Below are positions 1 to 8,568 of a stretch of DNA of 50,360 nt, piece after piece. Within the stretch, counting starts at the first letter, position 1. Every line of letters starts with the position of its first letter. Made by a program: the position numbers and the translations under genes. This DNA is from an uncultured Eubacteriales bacterium (GTDB lineage Bacteria; Bacillota; Clostridia; Christensenellales; UMGS416). The stretch is from positions 1 to 50,360 of the forward strand of contig UQLW01000023.1 of NCBI GenBank assembly GCA_900542005.1, read 5' to 3'. Below the pieces are notes generated by a model. It worked only from the letters and a program-made list of their open reading frames with translations, did not search any database and was not told the DNA's origin.

Positions 1-1099
1 CGTCGCCCTCGATCTCCACCGGCAGGGAGGCACCCAACCGGTAAAGCCGGTCAAAGGCGCGGAATACGTCATAGGCGGGGAAGGGGGTAAAGCTGATGGG
101 GTTAAAGAGCCCGCCATAGCTGGTCATCACCTGGCCGTCGTAATACATGAGCCGGTCGACCGGCCCCCGCTGCATGGCGCACATCATGGCCGCTACATAG
201 GCCGCCTCCTGAGCGGTACCCCGCAGCCTGGGTCCTGCGCCCCATTCGTTGAGGATGCTTTCAGTATGGGTCAGGCCGTAGGCATCCAGCCGCTGGCGGG
301 CATACCGGGCATAGGCCTCGGAGGCAGGTACGCCGTCATAGGTGTGCCAGGAGAAAAAATCCAGCGGCGCGCGGTGCGCGGCAGAGGTAATATGGGCCAG
401 GAAGGCCTCGAAGAACTCCAGAAAATAGCCGGTTCGGGGCGAAACGTTGGCCGTGGCGGCGGAAGCGCGCTCCAGGATGGCATAGAAGCCGCAGCTGGCA
501 TAGCCGCCGATCTTCAGGTGGGGGAACCGGCCCTTCAGGTAGTTGGCCGCCGTTTCGTACAGGGCGAAGTAGTCCTCCATGGAGCCCTTCCACATGGGGT
601 TGTCGGCCACATTGGGCTCGTTATCGGGCTCATTCCATATCTCCCAGTATTCGATGCCCATATGATAGCCGCCGGCCCAGCCCTCGTTATAATGGCGGAT
701 GATGCCCTCGCAAATCCTGGCCCAACGCAGGTTGTCCCGGGGCGGATAGATATGGTAGGCCTTGATTTTCTGGTTGTTCTCAATGGTTGCACCCAGCCGG
801 TAAAAGGGCTTGACCCCCTGGCGGGCAAGGGCGCACAGCAGCCAGTCGGTGAAGGCAAAATCGTAGCTGGCCGGGTCCTCCGGATCAGCGTCGAAACGCG
901 GAAAGATGTTCTCGATATCCACAAAATGCGCGCCGCCGAAGCTGCCGCCGGTATCGTGCAGGCGGGCGCTGGGGATGCCCGCCTCCCCCAGATAATGGAA
1001 CATGCGGTCATCCGCGCCCAGGATCGGCGCGTTGTTGATGCAGTGCAGGGGCTTGATGCTCCCTGCGGGATGGTCAAAATCAATCTGCAGGCTAGCCAT
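1..1099 (-). CDS. GH39-like glycoside hydrolase (3' end cut by window edge)
   Basis: The frame is open from an ATG at 1099 to the window edge, giving 366 residues without a stop, so the C-terminus is missing. The protein has no signal peptide and is probably cytoplasmic. It reads as a clan GH-A TIM barrel of the GH39 (beta-xylosidase/iduronidase) type. The acid/base Glu is E157 in WEIWNEPDNEP and the likely nucleophile is E285 in ILNEWGAG. Both sit where GH39 enzymes carry them. The substrate cannot be read from the sequence; a beta-xyloside is a reasonable guess. AAAGGAGG lies 8 nt before the ATG, and a sigma-A promoter lies 65 nt further upstream. The next gene upstream is a sugar-binding lipoprotein on the same strand, but a terminator separates them. 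Confidence 0.85.
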   Translation of the reverse strand, partial: MASLQIDFDHPAGSIKPLHCINNAPILGADDRMFHYLGEAGIPSARLHDTGGSFGGAHFVDIENIFPRFDADPEDPASYDFAFTDWLLCALARQGVKPFYRLGATIENNQKIKAYHIYPPRDNLRWARICEGIIRHYNEGWAGGYHMGIEYWEIWNEPDNEPNVADNPMWKGSMEDYFALYETAANYLKGRFPHLKIGGYASCGFYAILERASAATANVSPRTGYFLEFFEAFLAHITSAAHRAPLDFFSWHTYDGVPASEAYARYARQRLDAYGLTHTESILNEWGAGPRLRGTAQEAAYVAAMMCAMQRGPVDRLMYYDGQVMTSYGGLFNPISFTPFPAYDVFRAFDRLYRLGASLPVEIEGD

Positions 1100-1164
1100 G
1101 GATAAAACCTCCTTTTATTGAGGGAAGCTTTGAACCCCGGACAATGCCGCCCGGTGATCCTTTG

Positions 1165-1193
1165 ATTCAAGCAGATCTTGTCCAAGCTGTCAA
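1165..1193 (-). promoter_or_regulatory. Sigma-A type promoter for the GH39-like gene
   Basis: On the minus strand TTGACA (1188-1193) and TTGAAT (1165-1170) are separated by 17 nt. This gives a leader of about 60 nt before the ATG at 1099. Confidence 0.6.
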
Positions 1194-1387
1194 GGCTTTG
1201 GATGGGCGGAGGGACCGGGATGCCCTTAAGGAACCGTAAGGACCGGTCCGGCAGGAGAAGAGGATGGGGCCCTGCACCGGCCAGGCATGGATAGCGGGAG
1301 GGCGCCCTTGAAGGGCGAAATCCGGGCTGCGGGCTAACGACCGCGGCTTTTGCGGGGGCCGGTGGGGCGGCATATAACCCAAGCCGC

Positions 1388-1424
1388 AAAAAAACGCCGG
1401 GGCAAAGTACGCTTTGCCCCGGCG
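1388..1424 (-). terminator. Intrinsic terminator of the lipoprotein gene
   Basis: A perfect 13-bp stem (1395-1407 with 1412-1424) and a 4-nt loop are followed on the minus strand by seven T. It lies about 30 nt after the stop of the solute-binding lipoprotein gene. Apart from this hairpin and the GH39 promoter, I see nothing in the 353-bp gap 1100-1452. Confidence 0.9.
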
Positions 1425-1452
1425 CTTGGAATGGTGATGGCGGAGCGCCCGG

Positions 1453-3252
1453 TCAGGGCCCGGGCCGCGTGATGCCGGCCGCGTAGCCCGCCACCTGGTA
1501 GCGGTCCAAGGCCTCCAGGAAGCGCGTGGTCATCTCCGACTCAAGGGCGTCCAGCCCCTGGGCGGAAAGCTGCTGCTGCAGCTGCTGCCACTGGCCGGTC
1601 AGCGCTTCATCGGAGGGCGCTTTGACCATCTGCTGGATGGCCGTAAAGAATTGATCCTCCAGGGCCTGATATTGGTCATAGGCTGTCTGGTTGCCCCATA
1701 CGTCAGGCAGGGCGAAGTGGAGGGCGGGGCAGCGGTTTTCCCGGAGAGATTCCTTATAGGCAAGGCCCGCCTTAAGGCGCATGGCGTCAAGCGCCGCCTG
1801 GTCGGCGCTGTCGCTGGAGGCCGTGACGGAAGCCGCCATCAGGCCTTCGACCTCGCCGCGATCCAGGAAATTCCACACCCCGATTCCCGCCTGGGTGCGG
1901 GGATTGCCGTCGCTGGGCTTTTCCGGATCCCGGTATTCGGACAGGTAGACCGGCAGCCCCTCCTCGTTGAGGGTGTAGTGCTCGCCCTCCAGCCCCCAGC
2001 TGGTCAACCGCGCGCCCTCCGGGCTTTTCAGGAACTGCATAAAGAGGATGGCGCGGTCGGGATGGGCGCAGGTACGGGCGATAAACAGCCCGCCCACCTG
2101 ATCGGAGGGGCCGCTGGCGCCGATGGCGGTATCCAGGGCCTGCAGCCGGACCTCTCCCTGGTAGGTGAGGGGCGCGGTGATCAGGGCATGGGCAAAGGGA
2201 TCTTCCGGCGTGCCGGAACGCAGCCCATAGAGCCGGCGGAGCATCACCGGCATATCGCCGATGAGCGTATAGTCGGCCCCGGTGGCAAAGGCGCCCGCTG
2301 TGGTTTTTTGCATATAATCCATTAGGGCGTTATATCCGGGCATAACCACTTGCTCGCTGCCGGTGTTGTATTCGATGTTATCATACATCTGGCTGAGCCG
2401 CCAGGGCAGCGCCGCCTCCGGCAGCGCCAGCACCCCGTCGCGGTACCACTTGCCCATCAGGCGCAGGTAGTCGAGCCAGGCCTCGTCGGTAAAGGGCGTG
2501 CGGACCGCGCCGGCGGATTCATCCCACAGGAGCTCCCGCGGGGCGCCCATCCATTCAGCTACCGGGGAGGCCGCTACATGCAATAGGCGCAGCGGCTGCA
2601 CGATCCCCAGCTGCTGGGCGCGGTCCCTGGCCAGATAAAGGGTCTCCTCCAGCTCCTCCACAGAGGCGGGCAGGGCGCGCCCCAGCTCTTCCAGCCAATC
2701 GGTCTGCAGGCTCAGCGCCCGGGGCACGGAAACGGGGATCCGGTCATCGTCATAGACCGCCTGGCCCTGATACCCCCGGCGGAGCGTATATACATGGCCG
2801 TCGGCGCATTGGTTGTTGAGCTTCTCCAGCGGATCAAGGCCGGCCCAGAAGTCGGGACAGTGCTGGGCCGACAGCTCATCCAGGGCCAGGGATACGTCGG
2901 CGTTCTCCAGTTTGCGCAGGTTGATCTCGTCGTAATAGGCGTAAACCAGGTCGCCCAGCTCCCCGGAGGAGAGCAGCACCTCCAGCTGGGGCTGCGGCTG
3001 GCAGGCCAGGGTAACCCCGGTCAGCTGGGTGATGGCCTGGGAAATCCCGTCCGATCCCCAGGGATGGCTGTCCCCCTGTTGGGGGCTGCCGGTGGACAGG
3101 GTGAGGGTGACCGGTTCGGTTTGGGATTGCCAGGCGGCGGCCGGCGCAGGCGTTTCGGGTTCGCCGGGCGGTGGGGAAGCCGGGGGCGCAGCCTGGCAGG
3201 CACAGCAGCACAGGGCCAGCATAAGGGGGATCAGGAAACGGAACGCTTTCAT
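1453..3252 (-). CDS. Extracellular solute-binding lipoprotein (sugar ABC type)
   Basis: This 599-residue protein is the substrate-binding part of an ABC importer, probably for an oligosaccharide. MKAFRFLIPLMLALCCCACQ is a lipoprotein signal peptide with several candidate lipid-carrying cysteines (C15-C19). A Pro-rich spacer follows, then a long family-1-like binding domain of the LplA/YtcQ kind. The C-terminal part carries the usual phrase on being in the last residues of the window of capture (LFMQFLKSPEGARLTSWGLEG). The start at 3252 is preferred over 3282 because GAAAGGAGG lies 7 nt upstream and the signal peptide begins there. No permease or ATPase gene adjoins it, so it is an orphan. It probably works with permeases encoded elsewhere, as many Clostridia sugar-binding proteins do. 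Confidence 0.85.
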   Translation of the reverse strand: MKAFRFLIPLMLALCCCACQAAPPASPPPGEPETPAPAAAWQSQTEPVTLTLSTGSPQQGDSHPWGSDGISQAITQLTGVTLACQPQPQLEVLLSSGELGDLVYAYYDEINLRKLENADVSLALDELSAQHCPDFWAGLDPLEKLNNQCADGHVYTLRRGYQGQAVYDDDRIPVSVPRALSLQTDWLEELGRALPASVEELEETLYLARDRAQQLGIVQPLRLLHVAASPVAEWMGAPRELLWDESAGAVRTPFTDEAWLDYLRLMGKWYRDGVLALPEAALPWRLSQMYDNIEYNTGSEQVVMPGYNALMDYMQKTTAGAFATGADYTLIGDMPVMLRRLYGLRSGTPEDPFAHALITAPLTYQGEVRLQALDTAIGASGPSDQVGGLFIARTCAHPDRAILFMQFLKSPEGARLTSWGLEGEHYTLNEEGLPVYLSEYRDPEKPSDGNPRTQAGIGVWNFLDRGEVEGLMAASVTASSDSADQAALDAMRLKAGLAYKESLRENRCPALHFALPDVWGNQTAYDQYQALEDQFFTAIQQMVKAPSDEALTGQWQQLQQQLSAQGLDALESEMTTRFLEALDRYQVAGYAAGITRPGP

Positions 3253-3388
3253 GGCAAGTCCTCCTTTCTCAGCCGGGGCCAATAGCGTGGAGCCGGTGGC
3301 TATTTCCAGTATATCCGGATGGCGGCCCGATCAGGATGGAGTATTTTGACCGGTTTCGAGAAAAGCGGGATATGCGGTGGAAAGGGCG

Positions 3389-3413
3389 AAAAATAGCCCC
3401 GCAGAGGCGGGGC
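3389..3413 (-). terminator. Terminator after the ABC permease gene
   Basis: The stem GCCCCGC/GCGGGGC (3396-3402 with 3407-3413) has a 4-nt loop and is followed on the minus strand by TATTTTT. It lies just after the stop at 3424. Confidence 0.8.
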
Positions 3414-3423
3414 GGGGAAGCGC

Positions 3424-5025
3424 TTACAGCCGCTCATAGGCCTTGACGCCCCAGGTAACCAGCAGGCGGTAAAGCAGCAGGTTGACAGCGGCCAGCGCCA
3501 GGGCAGCCGCCGGCAGGATCAGCGCTGTCTGGCCGGCGGGCAGCAGCAGGGTCAGGGCCAGGGGCGGGACGGACAGGGCAAAGGCCAGCAGCATGGTGAG
3601 CAGCACCGGCACGCTCTGCTTGATGACCGTGACCTCGCTGGTCCAGGAGAAGTTGGGCAGCCGCAGGTTGAACAGCAGCCCGGCCTGGGCGCTGACAAGG
3701 CCATAGAGCAGGGGGATGACCCAAAGCCAGAGGGCTTCCAGCAGCGTAGGACGCAGGGCGAGGGTCAGGGCCAGGGCGTTGACCACGGTGGCCCCGCCGG
3801 TCAGCACGGCGGTGACCGCCGCCTTGCTCATCAGCACGGCACGGCTGCTGACAGGCAAGGATTTCAGGATGGGCAGGCTTTTGCCCTCCAGGGACAGGGA
3901 GCAGGCGCTGGGCGCAGTCATGGCGTTCATAAGGCCCAGCAGGAAGGGCAGCACGGCCATGAGCATGGAGGCAAGCCCCGGCAGCTCCAACAGCAGCTCC
4001 AGCTGATCGGCGCCCAGGATAATCAGTGCCAGCGTCATAAGGGTCATCAATAGGAGGCCGGCGCCGCCGTTGAGCACATAAAGGGCGCTGGCAAAGAAGC
4101 GGCGCATTTCCTTGCCGAAAAGGGCCATGGCCGGGGAGCGGGCCTTGAGAGCCTCTGGGCGGTAGGCGCTGCGGGCGCGCCGGGCCATAAGCAGCGCCCG
4201 CATCGGGCCGAAGCAGCGGCCCAGCAGCCAGAGGGCCAGCGCGGCCGCCAAGGCGGAGCCCAGGACGAACAGCGCCAGAGCCCAGCCGCTGCCAGCCAGC
4301 GCCTGCTGGTAGAGGCGGGCGGGAAAATAGAGCCGGGTAATCTGCTGGGCGGCCATTTGGGCGACAGGCCCAAAGCTTTCGCTGGCCATGGAAGCGCTCA
4401 GCCCTGTGTTGCCCACCATGAGCAGCACAAAGGCGGCCAGGGAGAACAGGATGGCCAGGGCATTGCTGTGGCGGAAGCGGCTGGTGGCCAGGGAGATGAC
4501 AAGGCCCAGCAGCGTGCCGGCCAGCACCGGCAGCAGCGGAATAAAGAAGAAAGAGACCGCCGCAGCCGCCCAGAAGCCCGCGCCCGGCGCCGCCATGACG
4601 CCGTAAACCGCCAGGGCCGGTAGGAGGATCAGGGCCATAAAGCCAAGATTGGACAGGTAGAGCATGAGAAAGCGGCTGCCCAGCAGGACCGCGCCGGGAA
4701 TGGGCAGCGACGCCAGCGTATCATAATCGCGGAAGGTAAAGAGCAGGTTGACCGATTTATAGACGCCGGTCATCAGCACGACGATGGAAGCGGCGAACAT
4801 CATCAGCGTGGGCAAGAGCTCCAGCGCGCCCAGCGGCTCGAGCGAGAAGGCCAGCATCACCGAATACATGGCGCTGGTTGCCAGCAAAGCCAAGACGACG
4901 AACCCCGCGCCCAGGGCGATCAGCACAGCCCTGCGCCGGGCCCTGGTGGAGCCGCAATAGAGCCGGGGATTGAGCCCGGGAAGATTGAGAAACTGCAGGC
5001 GCAGCAAAAGCATCAGCTTATTCAT
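3424..5025 (-). CDS. ABC transporter permease (export type, about 12 TM)
   Basis: This 533-residue protein is almost wholly hydrophobic, with about twelve membrane segments. A short amphipathic N-terminus (MNKLMLLLRLQFLN) and the FRDYDTLASLPIP loop are typical of large ABC-2-like permeases of Firmicutes, the putative ABC exporter family. It has no ATPase motifs of its own. Its ATG overlaps the last 8 nt of the upstream ATPase gene, which implies translational coupling and a two-part transporter. It is the last gene of the SdpR-SdpI-ATPase-permease operon and is followed by a terminator. The substrate is unknown. The SdpI-like partner suggests antimicrobial peptide or cell-envelope stress, but this is inference. 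Confidence 0.85.
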   Translation of the reverse strand: MNKLMLLLRLQFLNLPGLNPRLYCGSTRARRRAVLIALGAGFVVLALLATSAMYSVMLAFSLEPLGALELLPTLMMFAASIVVLMTGVYKSVNLLFTFRDYDTLASLPIPGAVLLGSRFLMLYLSNLGFMALILLPALAVYGVMAAPGAGFWAAAAVSFFFIPLLPVLAGTLLGLVISLATSRFRHSNALAILFSLAAFVLLMVGNTGLSASMASESFGPVAQMAAQQITRLYFPARLYQQALAGSGWALALFVLGSALAAALALWLLGRCFGPMRALLMARRARSAYRPEALKARSPAMALFGKEMRRFFASALYVLNGGAGLLLMTLMTLALIILGADQLELLLELPGLASMLMAVLPFLLGLMNAMTAPSACSLSLEGKSLPILKSLPVSSRAVLMSKAAVTAVLTGGATVVNALALTLALRPTLLEALWLWVIPLLYGLVSAQAGLLFNLRLPNFSWTSEVTVIKQSVPVLLTMLLAFALSVPPLALTLLLPAGQTALILPAAALALAAVNLLLYRLLVTWGVKAYERL

Positions 5026-5731
5026 GGTCGATAAGCTCCATAAACACGTCCTCCAGGCTTTGGTCGCCGGTCACCTGGCCGGTGGAGCCGCTGGCTACCA
5101 GCCGGCCGTCCTTGATGATGGCCACCTTGCTGCACAGCTTTTCGGCGACCTCCAGCACATGGGTGGAAAAGAAGATGGCGCTGCCCTGGCCGGTCAGCTG
5201 CTGCATCATGCCCTTGAGGGTATGGGAGGCCTTGGGGTCCAGGCCCACGAAGGGCTCGTCCAGCACCAGCAGGCGGGGCGCGTGGACAAAGGCCGAGATC
5301 AGGGCCAGCTTCTGCTTCATGCCATGGGAATAGCTGGAAACGGGATTGCCCAACGCGTCCTTCAGCTCCAGGGCGCCGGCGGCCCCCTCGATACGCCGGC
5401 TGCGGTCGGCCTGGGATACGGCAAAAATATCGGCGATAAAGGTCAGATACTGGATACCCGTCAGGTGATCGTAGAGATCGGGATTGTCAGGGATATAGGC
5501 AAGGCGGGCCTTGGCGGCTACCGGATCGCGGGCCAGGTCAATCCCATCAATGAGGATTTGGCCCGCATCATAGCTCTGCGCGCCGACCAGGCATTTGATG
5601 GCCGTAGTCTTTCCGGCCCCGTTGTGGCCGATAAAGCCGAAGATATCGCCCGCCTCCACGCGAAGGGAGAGGTCGCGCACCGCGGTCTTACCGCCGGGAT
5701 AGGTCTTGGTCAGGTGGGAGATCTCAAGCAT
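5018..5731 (-). CDS. ABC transporter ATP-binding protein
   Basis: This 237-residue nucleotide-binding subunit powers the permease encoded next. Walker A is GHNGAGKTT, the signature segment is SYSHGMKQKL, Walker B is LLVLDEPFVGLDP and the H-loop is FFSTHVLEV. The ATP-binding subunit ends around DQSLEDVFMELIDHE, typical of ABC-2 drug and peptide exporters. The start at 5731 is chosen because AAAGGA lies 9 nt upstream; the in-frame ATG at 5740 directly abuts that site and longer forms read into non-homologous sequence. The gene follows the SdpI-like gene by 43 nt and overlaps the permease gene by 8 nt. Confidence 0.93.
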   Translation of the reverse strand: MLEISHLTKTYPGGKTAVRDLSLRVEAGDIFGFIGHNGAGKTTAIKCLVGAQSYDAGQILIDGIDLARDPVAAKARLAYIPDNPDLYDHLTGIQYLTFIADIFAVSQADRSRRIEGAAGALELKDALGNPVSSYSHGMKQKLALISAFVHAPRLLVLDEPFVGLDPKASHTLKGMMQQLTGQGSAIFFSTHVLEVAEKLCSKVAIIKDGRLVASGSTGQVTGDQSLEDVFMELIDHE

Positions 5732-5774
5732 GATGGACATTCCTTTCTTGCGGGAAACCCGCCAAGCGCCTTGC

Positions 5775-6413
5775 TCAGCGGCCCGCGTGGTTGCGGTGGT
5801 AGAGGAAGGAATAGACAGCCGGCAGCAGTATGGCCAGGGCAAGGATGCTGAAGAAAAGCCAGGGGATACATAGGTATGCGGTGGCGAGGATGAGAAGGCC
5901 CGCAACGCTCATGGACCATCCGGCCACCCGGTGCGTCCTGCGCCAATTCTCCGGATCCTGCAGCGTCCAGGGAAGCCGCACGCCCACCGTATGGTTCTGC
6001 CGGCATTTGGGCAGGATGTTGCCGATGGCAAGAAGCAGAACCCCCATGAGCAGCATGACATAAAAGCCGATCTGAACCGAAGCGCCCAAAGCGTGGGCAT
6101 AGGTCATTGCGCTGAGGGATAGAGAGAGGGCGGGGCAGATCCACAGGATGACCGTGAACATCTTGCTGTCAATGTTCCGTTTTTTCCCATCGAGCGCCAG
6201 GGCCGCGACGGCGGCCCAATGGAGCCCCAGCACAATGCAGGGCAGCCCCACCACAGCGAAGGGCTTGCCGCTCCAGCCATCGGGCTCGTTGTTGACGCCG
6301 AAATGGATGGCGATTTGGCCGGGCAGCGCGGGCCAAAGCGCCAGCCCGGCGGCGATGGGCAGAAGGATGAGGAGGGAAGTAACCCATAACAGGCGCTTGT
6401 TTGCTTTAATCAT
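5775..6413 (-). CDS. sdpI: SdpI-like membrane protein (DUF1648 + SdpI)
   Basis: This 212-residue protein has about six membrane segments. The N-terminal part carries the DUF1648 signature (LPGQIAIHFGVNNEPDGW), and the C-terminal part carries the SdpI motif RLPWTLQDPENWRRTHRVAG. In Bacillus subtilis SdpI protects against the SdpC killing toxin and also sequesters the repressor SdpR when toxin binds. The same pairing is found here, since the SdpR-like gene overlaps its start by 8 nt. No SdpC-like toxin is encoded in the window, so the protein may sense or resist a foreign toxin, or have a more general envelope role. The two downstream genes encode an ABC exporter in the same operon. Confidence 0.88.
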   Translation of the reverse strand: MIKANKRLLWVTSLLILLPIAAGLALWPALPGQIAIHFGVNNEPDGWSGKPFAVVGLPCIVLGLHWAAVAALALDGKKRNIDSKMFTVILWICPALSLSLSAMTYAHALGASVQIGFYVMLLMGVLLLAIGNILPKCRQNHTVGVRLPWTLQDPENWRRTHRVAGWSMSVAGLLILATAYLCIPWLFFSILALAILLPAVYSFLYHRNHAGR

Positions 6414-6681
6414 GATTCCGCCCTCCCTGAAGCTCGGCTAACCAAAGCATGATTTCCTCCAATACGGAAGCGTTCAGTTCATAATAGATATACTTCCCAT
6501 CCCGCTCGTCCCGGATCAAACCGGCCTCCCGCAGGATGGAGAGATGCCTTGAGACGGCGGCGCCCGTGATCTCGAAGCAATCGGCGATGGCGCCAGCCGG
6601 CATCCGGCCGCCCTTCAGCATCGTCAGGATATCCCTCCGGGTAGGGTCGGCCAAGGCCCGGAGGGTCTGCTGCATACTCAT
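6406..6681 (-). CDS. sdpR: ArsR-family repressor, SdpR-like
   Basis: This 91-residue winged-helix repressor contains the ArsR core (LADPTRRDILTMLKGG, then AVSRHLSILREAGLI and the wing RDGKYIYYEL). It lacks the metal-binding CxC motif of metal sensors and resembles the SdpR/autorepressor branch. Three in-frame ATGs are possible at 6696, 6687 and 6681. I choose 6681 because AGGAGG ends 6 nt before it and itself overlaps the earlier candidates. The gene heads the SdpR-SdpI-ABC operon. A perfect 9-bp inverted repeat lies just upstream between promoter and start, so autoregulation is likely. Confidence 0.88.
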   Translation of the reverse strand: MSMQQTLRALADPTRRDILTMLKGGRMPAGAIADCFEITGAAVSRHLSILREAGLIRDERDGKYIYYELNASVLEEIMLWLAELQGGRNHD

Positions 6682-6693
6682 GGCCATCCTCCT

Positions 6694-6722
6694 CATTTAA
6701 CAAATAACTAAAATGTTAAATG
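6694..6722 (-). promoter_or_regulatory. Likely SdpR operator (9-bp inverted repeat)
   Basis: CATTTAACA (6694-6702) and TGTTAAATG (6714-6722) form a perfect inverted repeat with an 11-nt AT-rich spacer. It begins directly downstream of the -10 box, covering the transcription start, where a repressor would block initiation. Confidence 0.7.
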
Positions 6723-6723
6723 A

Positions 6724-6752
6724 ATTGTACCCCCCTTAGCCGCCGTTGTCAA
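6724..6752 (-). promoter_or_regulatory. Sigma-A promoter of the sdpR-sdpI-ABC operon
   Basis: TTGACA (6747-6752) and TACAAT (6724-6729) are separated by 17 nt on the minus strand, close to consensus. Confidence 0.8.
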
Positions 6753-6778
6753 GAGCATGCCGCCCGATGATAGCATGG

Positions 6779-6810
6779 AAAAAGACCGGACAGCACTGTC
6801 CGGTCTTTTT
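6779..6810 (-). terminator. Terminator of the uppP-HAD operon
   Basis: AAAAAGACCGGACAG (6779-6793) pairs with CTGTCCGGTCTTTTT (6796-6810). It lies just after the HAD gene stop at 6831 and would work in both directions. Confidence 0.85.
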
Positions 6811-6830
6811 CATGGGGATGAAGCCGCCGC

Positions 6831-7514
6831 TTAGCGACCCCGAAGCATCAGCGTCCGAAGCTGGGAAAGGCTGGCGACCTGGATATCCGGCGCCTGGGCA
6901 CTGCCCAGCGCCTTGCGGCTGCGGTTCACCCAGGCGGTATTCATGCCCAGCGCCTTGGCGGGCTCCAGATCATAGCGCAGCGAGTCCCCCACCACCAGCA
7001 CCTCCTCAGGCTTGAGGGCCAGCTTTTCGAGGGCGGCCTGAAAGAGCTCGGGCCGGGGCTTGTAGCTGCGGACATCCTCGCTGGTGATCAGCGTTTCCAC
7101 CGGCAGCTGGGTGGTTTTCAGGGCGTGCTCCACATCAGCGCGGTCGCCGTTGGTCATGACCACGCCGGGCAGCGGCAGCCGGCCCATAAAAAGGCGGCTG
7201 TCCTCATAGAGGTTGGGGGTCAGCCTGTCGCGGAATACGGGCAGCAGGGCCTCCTTGGCCGGCAGCTTGGCCTGAAAATGCTCCACCGTTTCGGTCAGCG
7301 CCGTAAGCTCCAGATCCTTCAGGCCAATAAAATCCTGGCCATGGTAGCTCTGGTAGCACTGGTTGGTGATTTCCCACCAATACCGGGCCACGTCGCCGGG
7401 CTGGAAAACGGAGGGCGAGGATTCCATCACCGCCCGGCAGAGGTCTACCACAAGGCCCTCGTCCTCCTTGGCCAGGGTCCCGAAAAAGTCAATAATCAGT
7501 CCTTTAATGGCCAT
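6831..7514 (-). CDS. HAD-superfamily hydrolase with unusual motif I
   Basis: This 227-residue cytoplasmic protein has the HAD Rossmann fold with a helical cap. Motif I is IIDFFGTL (D9), motif II is VVMTNGDR, motif III is the Lys in YKPRPE and motif IV is VVGDSLRYDL. The second Asp of the usual DxDGT phosphatase motif, which acts as general acid/base, is Phe at residue 11. That pattern resembles haloacid-dehalogenase-like members (DxYGT) more than sugar phosphatases, so the reaction is uncertain. AAGGAGG lies 7 nt before the ATG. It follows uppP by 12 nt in the same operon and is closed by a terminator. Confidence 0.85.
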   Translation of the reverse strand: MAIKGLIIDFFGTLAKEDEGLVVDLCRAVMESSPSVFQPGDVARYWWEITNQCYQSYHGQDFIGLKDLELTALTETVEHFQAKLPAKEALLPVFRDRLTPNLYEDSRLFMGRLPLPGVVMTNGDRADVEHALKTTQLPVETLITSEDVRSYKPRPELFQAALEKLALKPEEVLVVGDSLRYDLEPAKALGMNTAWVNRSRKALGSAQAPDIQVASLSQLRTLMLRGR

Positions 7515-7526
7515 GAGGCCACCTCC

Positions 7527-8345
7527 TTAGAAAAATACGCCGCTAAGCGTCAAAATGCCGATGACACAGGTATAGATGGCAAAGGCCCAGAGCTTGCCCT
7601 TCTTTACAAGGCGCATCATCCACTTCAGGGCGAAGAAGCCGGCCAGCGCCGCCATCACCATGCCCATGATGACGCAGGCGGTGCTCATATCGCCCATGGC
7701 TGCGGTGAAGCCCTCCTCCACCACATCCTTGGCCTGCAGGACAAGGGAACCCAGGATAGCGGGGATGCTCATTAAAAAGGAGAAGCGCGTAGCCTTTTCC
7801 CGGTCGACGCCGGCTAGCAGGCCGGCTGAAAGCGTGGAGCCGGAGCGGGAGATGCCCGGCATGATGGCGACCGCCTGGGTGCAGCCCATGATGAGGGCCT
7901 GGGTCCAGGTGAGGCTTTCCAGGTTGGGGCTCTCTGCGGGCGCGCGCAGGTTGTGGCGGCCGTGGGTGGCAGGCCACAGCCCCGCCACCAGCAGCACGGC
8001 GGTGGTAACAAGAAAGCCGATGCCCAGCCATAGCCGGCTGCCGGCAAACAAGGCGTCCAGGGCGCTTTCCAGCGTGAGCGCCGCGATGACCGCGGGGATG
8101 GTGGCGGCGACCAGAAGCCAGGTGACGCGCCCCAGGGGCTTTTTCAGCATCAGCCGGATATCCGGCCAGAGCACGACAAAGACGGCTACCAGGCTGCCCA
8201 CATGCAGCAGCGTATCGAAAAGCAGCATTTCGCCTTCGACCTGAAGGACGTTCTGCAGGAGCACGAGATGCCCGGAGCTGGAGATGGGCAGGAACTCAGC
8301 CAGCCCCTGCACCAGGCCCAATAGGATTGCCTGCCATATATTCAA
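7527..8345 (-). CDS. uppP: Undecaprenyl-diphosphatase UppP (BacA)
   Basis: This 272-residue integral membrane enzyme dephosphorylates undecaprenyl diphosphate, recycling the lipid carrier for peptidoglycan and other envelope polymers; it also gives bacitracin tolerance. The family motifs are clear: GLVQGLAEFLPISSSGH near the N-terminus and PGISRSGSTLSAGLLAG in the middle. The start is a TTG at 8345: AAGGAGG lies 8 nt upstream, and the protein then begins (M)NIWQAILLGLVQG as in homologues. The in-frame ATG at 8375 overlaps the -10 box and has no ribosome binding site. The HAD gene follows after 12 nt. Confidence 0.95.
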   Translation of the reverse strand: MNIWQAILLGLVQGLAEFLPISSSGHLVLLQNVLQVEGEMLLFDTLLHVGSLVAVFVVLWPDIRLMLKKPLGRVTWLLVAATIPAVIAALTLESALDALFAGSRLWLGIGFLVTTAVLLVAGLWPATHGRHNLRAPAESPNLESLTWTQALIMGCTQAVAIMPGISRSGSTLSAGLLAGVDREKATRFSFLMSIPAILGSLVLQAKDVVEEGFTAAMGDMSTACVIMGMVMAALAGFFALKWMMRLVKKGKLWAFAIYTCVIGILTLSGVFF

Positions 8346-8377
8346 ACGTATATCCTCCTTATGTGATGATCCCATTT

Positions 8378-8406
8378 ATTATAGTAGACATCGGGCCGTT
8401 TCACAA
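8378..8406 (-). promoter_or_regulatory. Promoter of the uppP operon
   Basis: TTGTGA (8401-8406), a 17-nt spacer and a consensus TATAAT (8378-8383) on the minus strand. This excludes the upstream ATG at 8375 as a start. Confidence 0.7.
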
Positions 8407-8568
8407 CCTTTTGCGGCCAAGGAATGGGCGAAAGCGGAGGGATTTGCCCTTTAGACGGAAAAAGAGGGGCAAAAGGCGCTGGAAAATTCCGGCGTGAAGA
8501 AAGAAATTTCCCGCGGCGGGTTCTTTGGGCAAGCAGGCGCATATAATGAGGGGAAAGGGGGGATGGGC

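Noticed and set aside
535..1389. A 284-codon minus-strand frame near the left edge
   Set aside because: It is out of frame with the GH39-like gene, which has conserved catalytic motifs and a good ribosome binding site.
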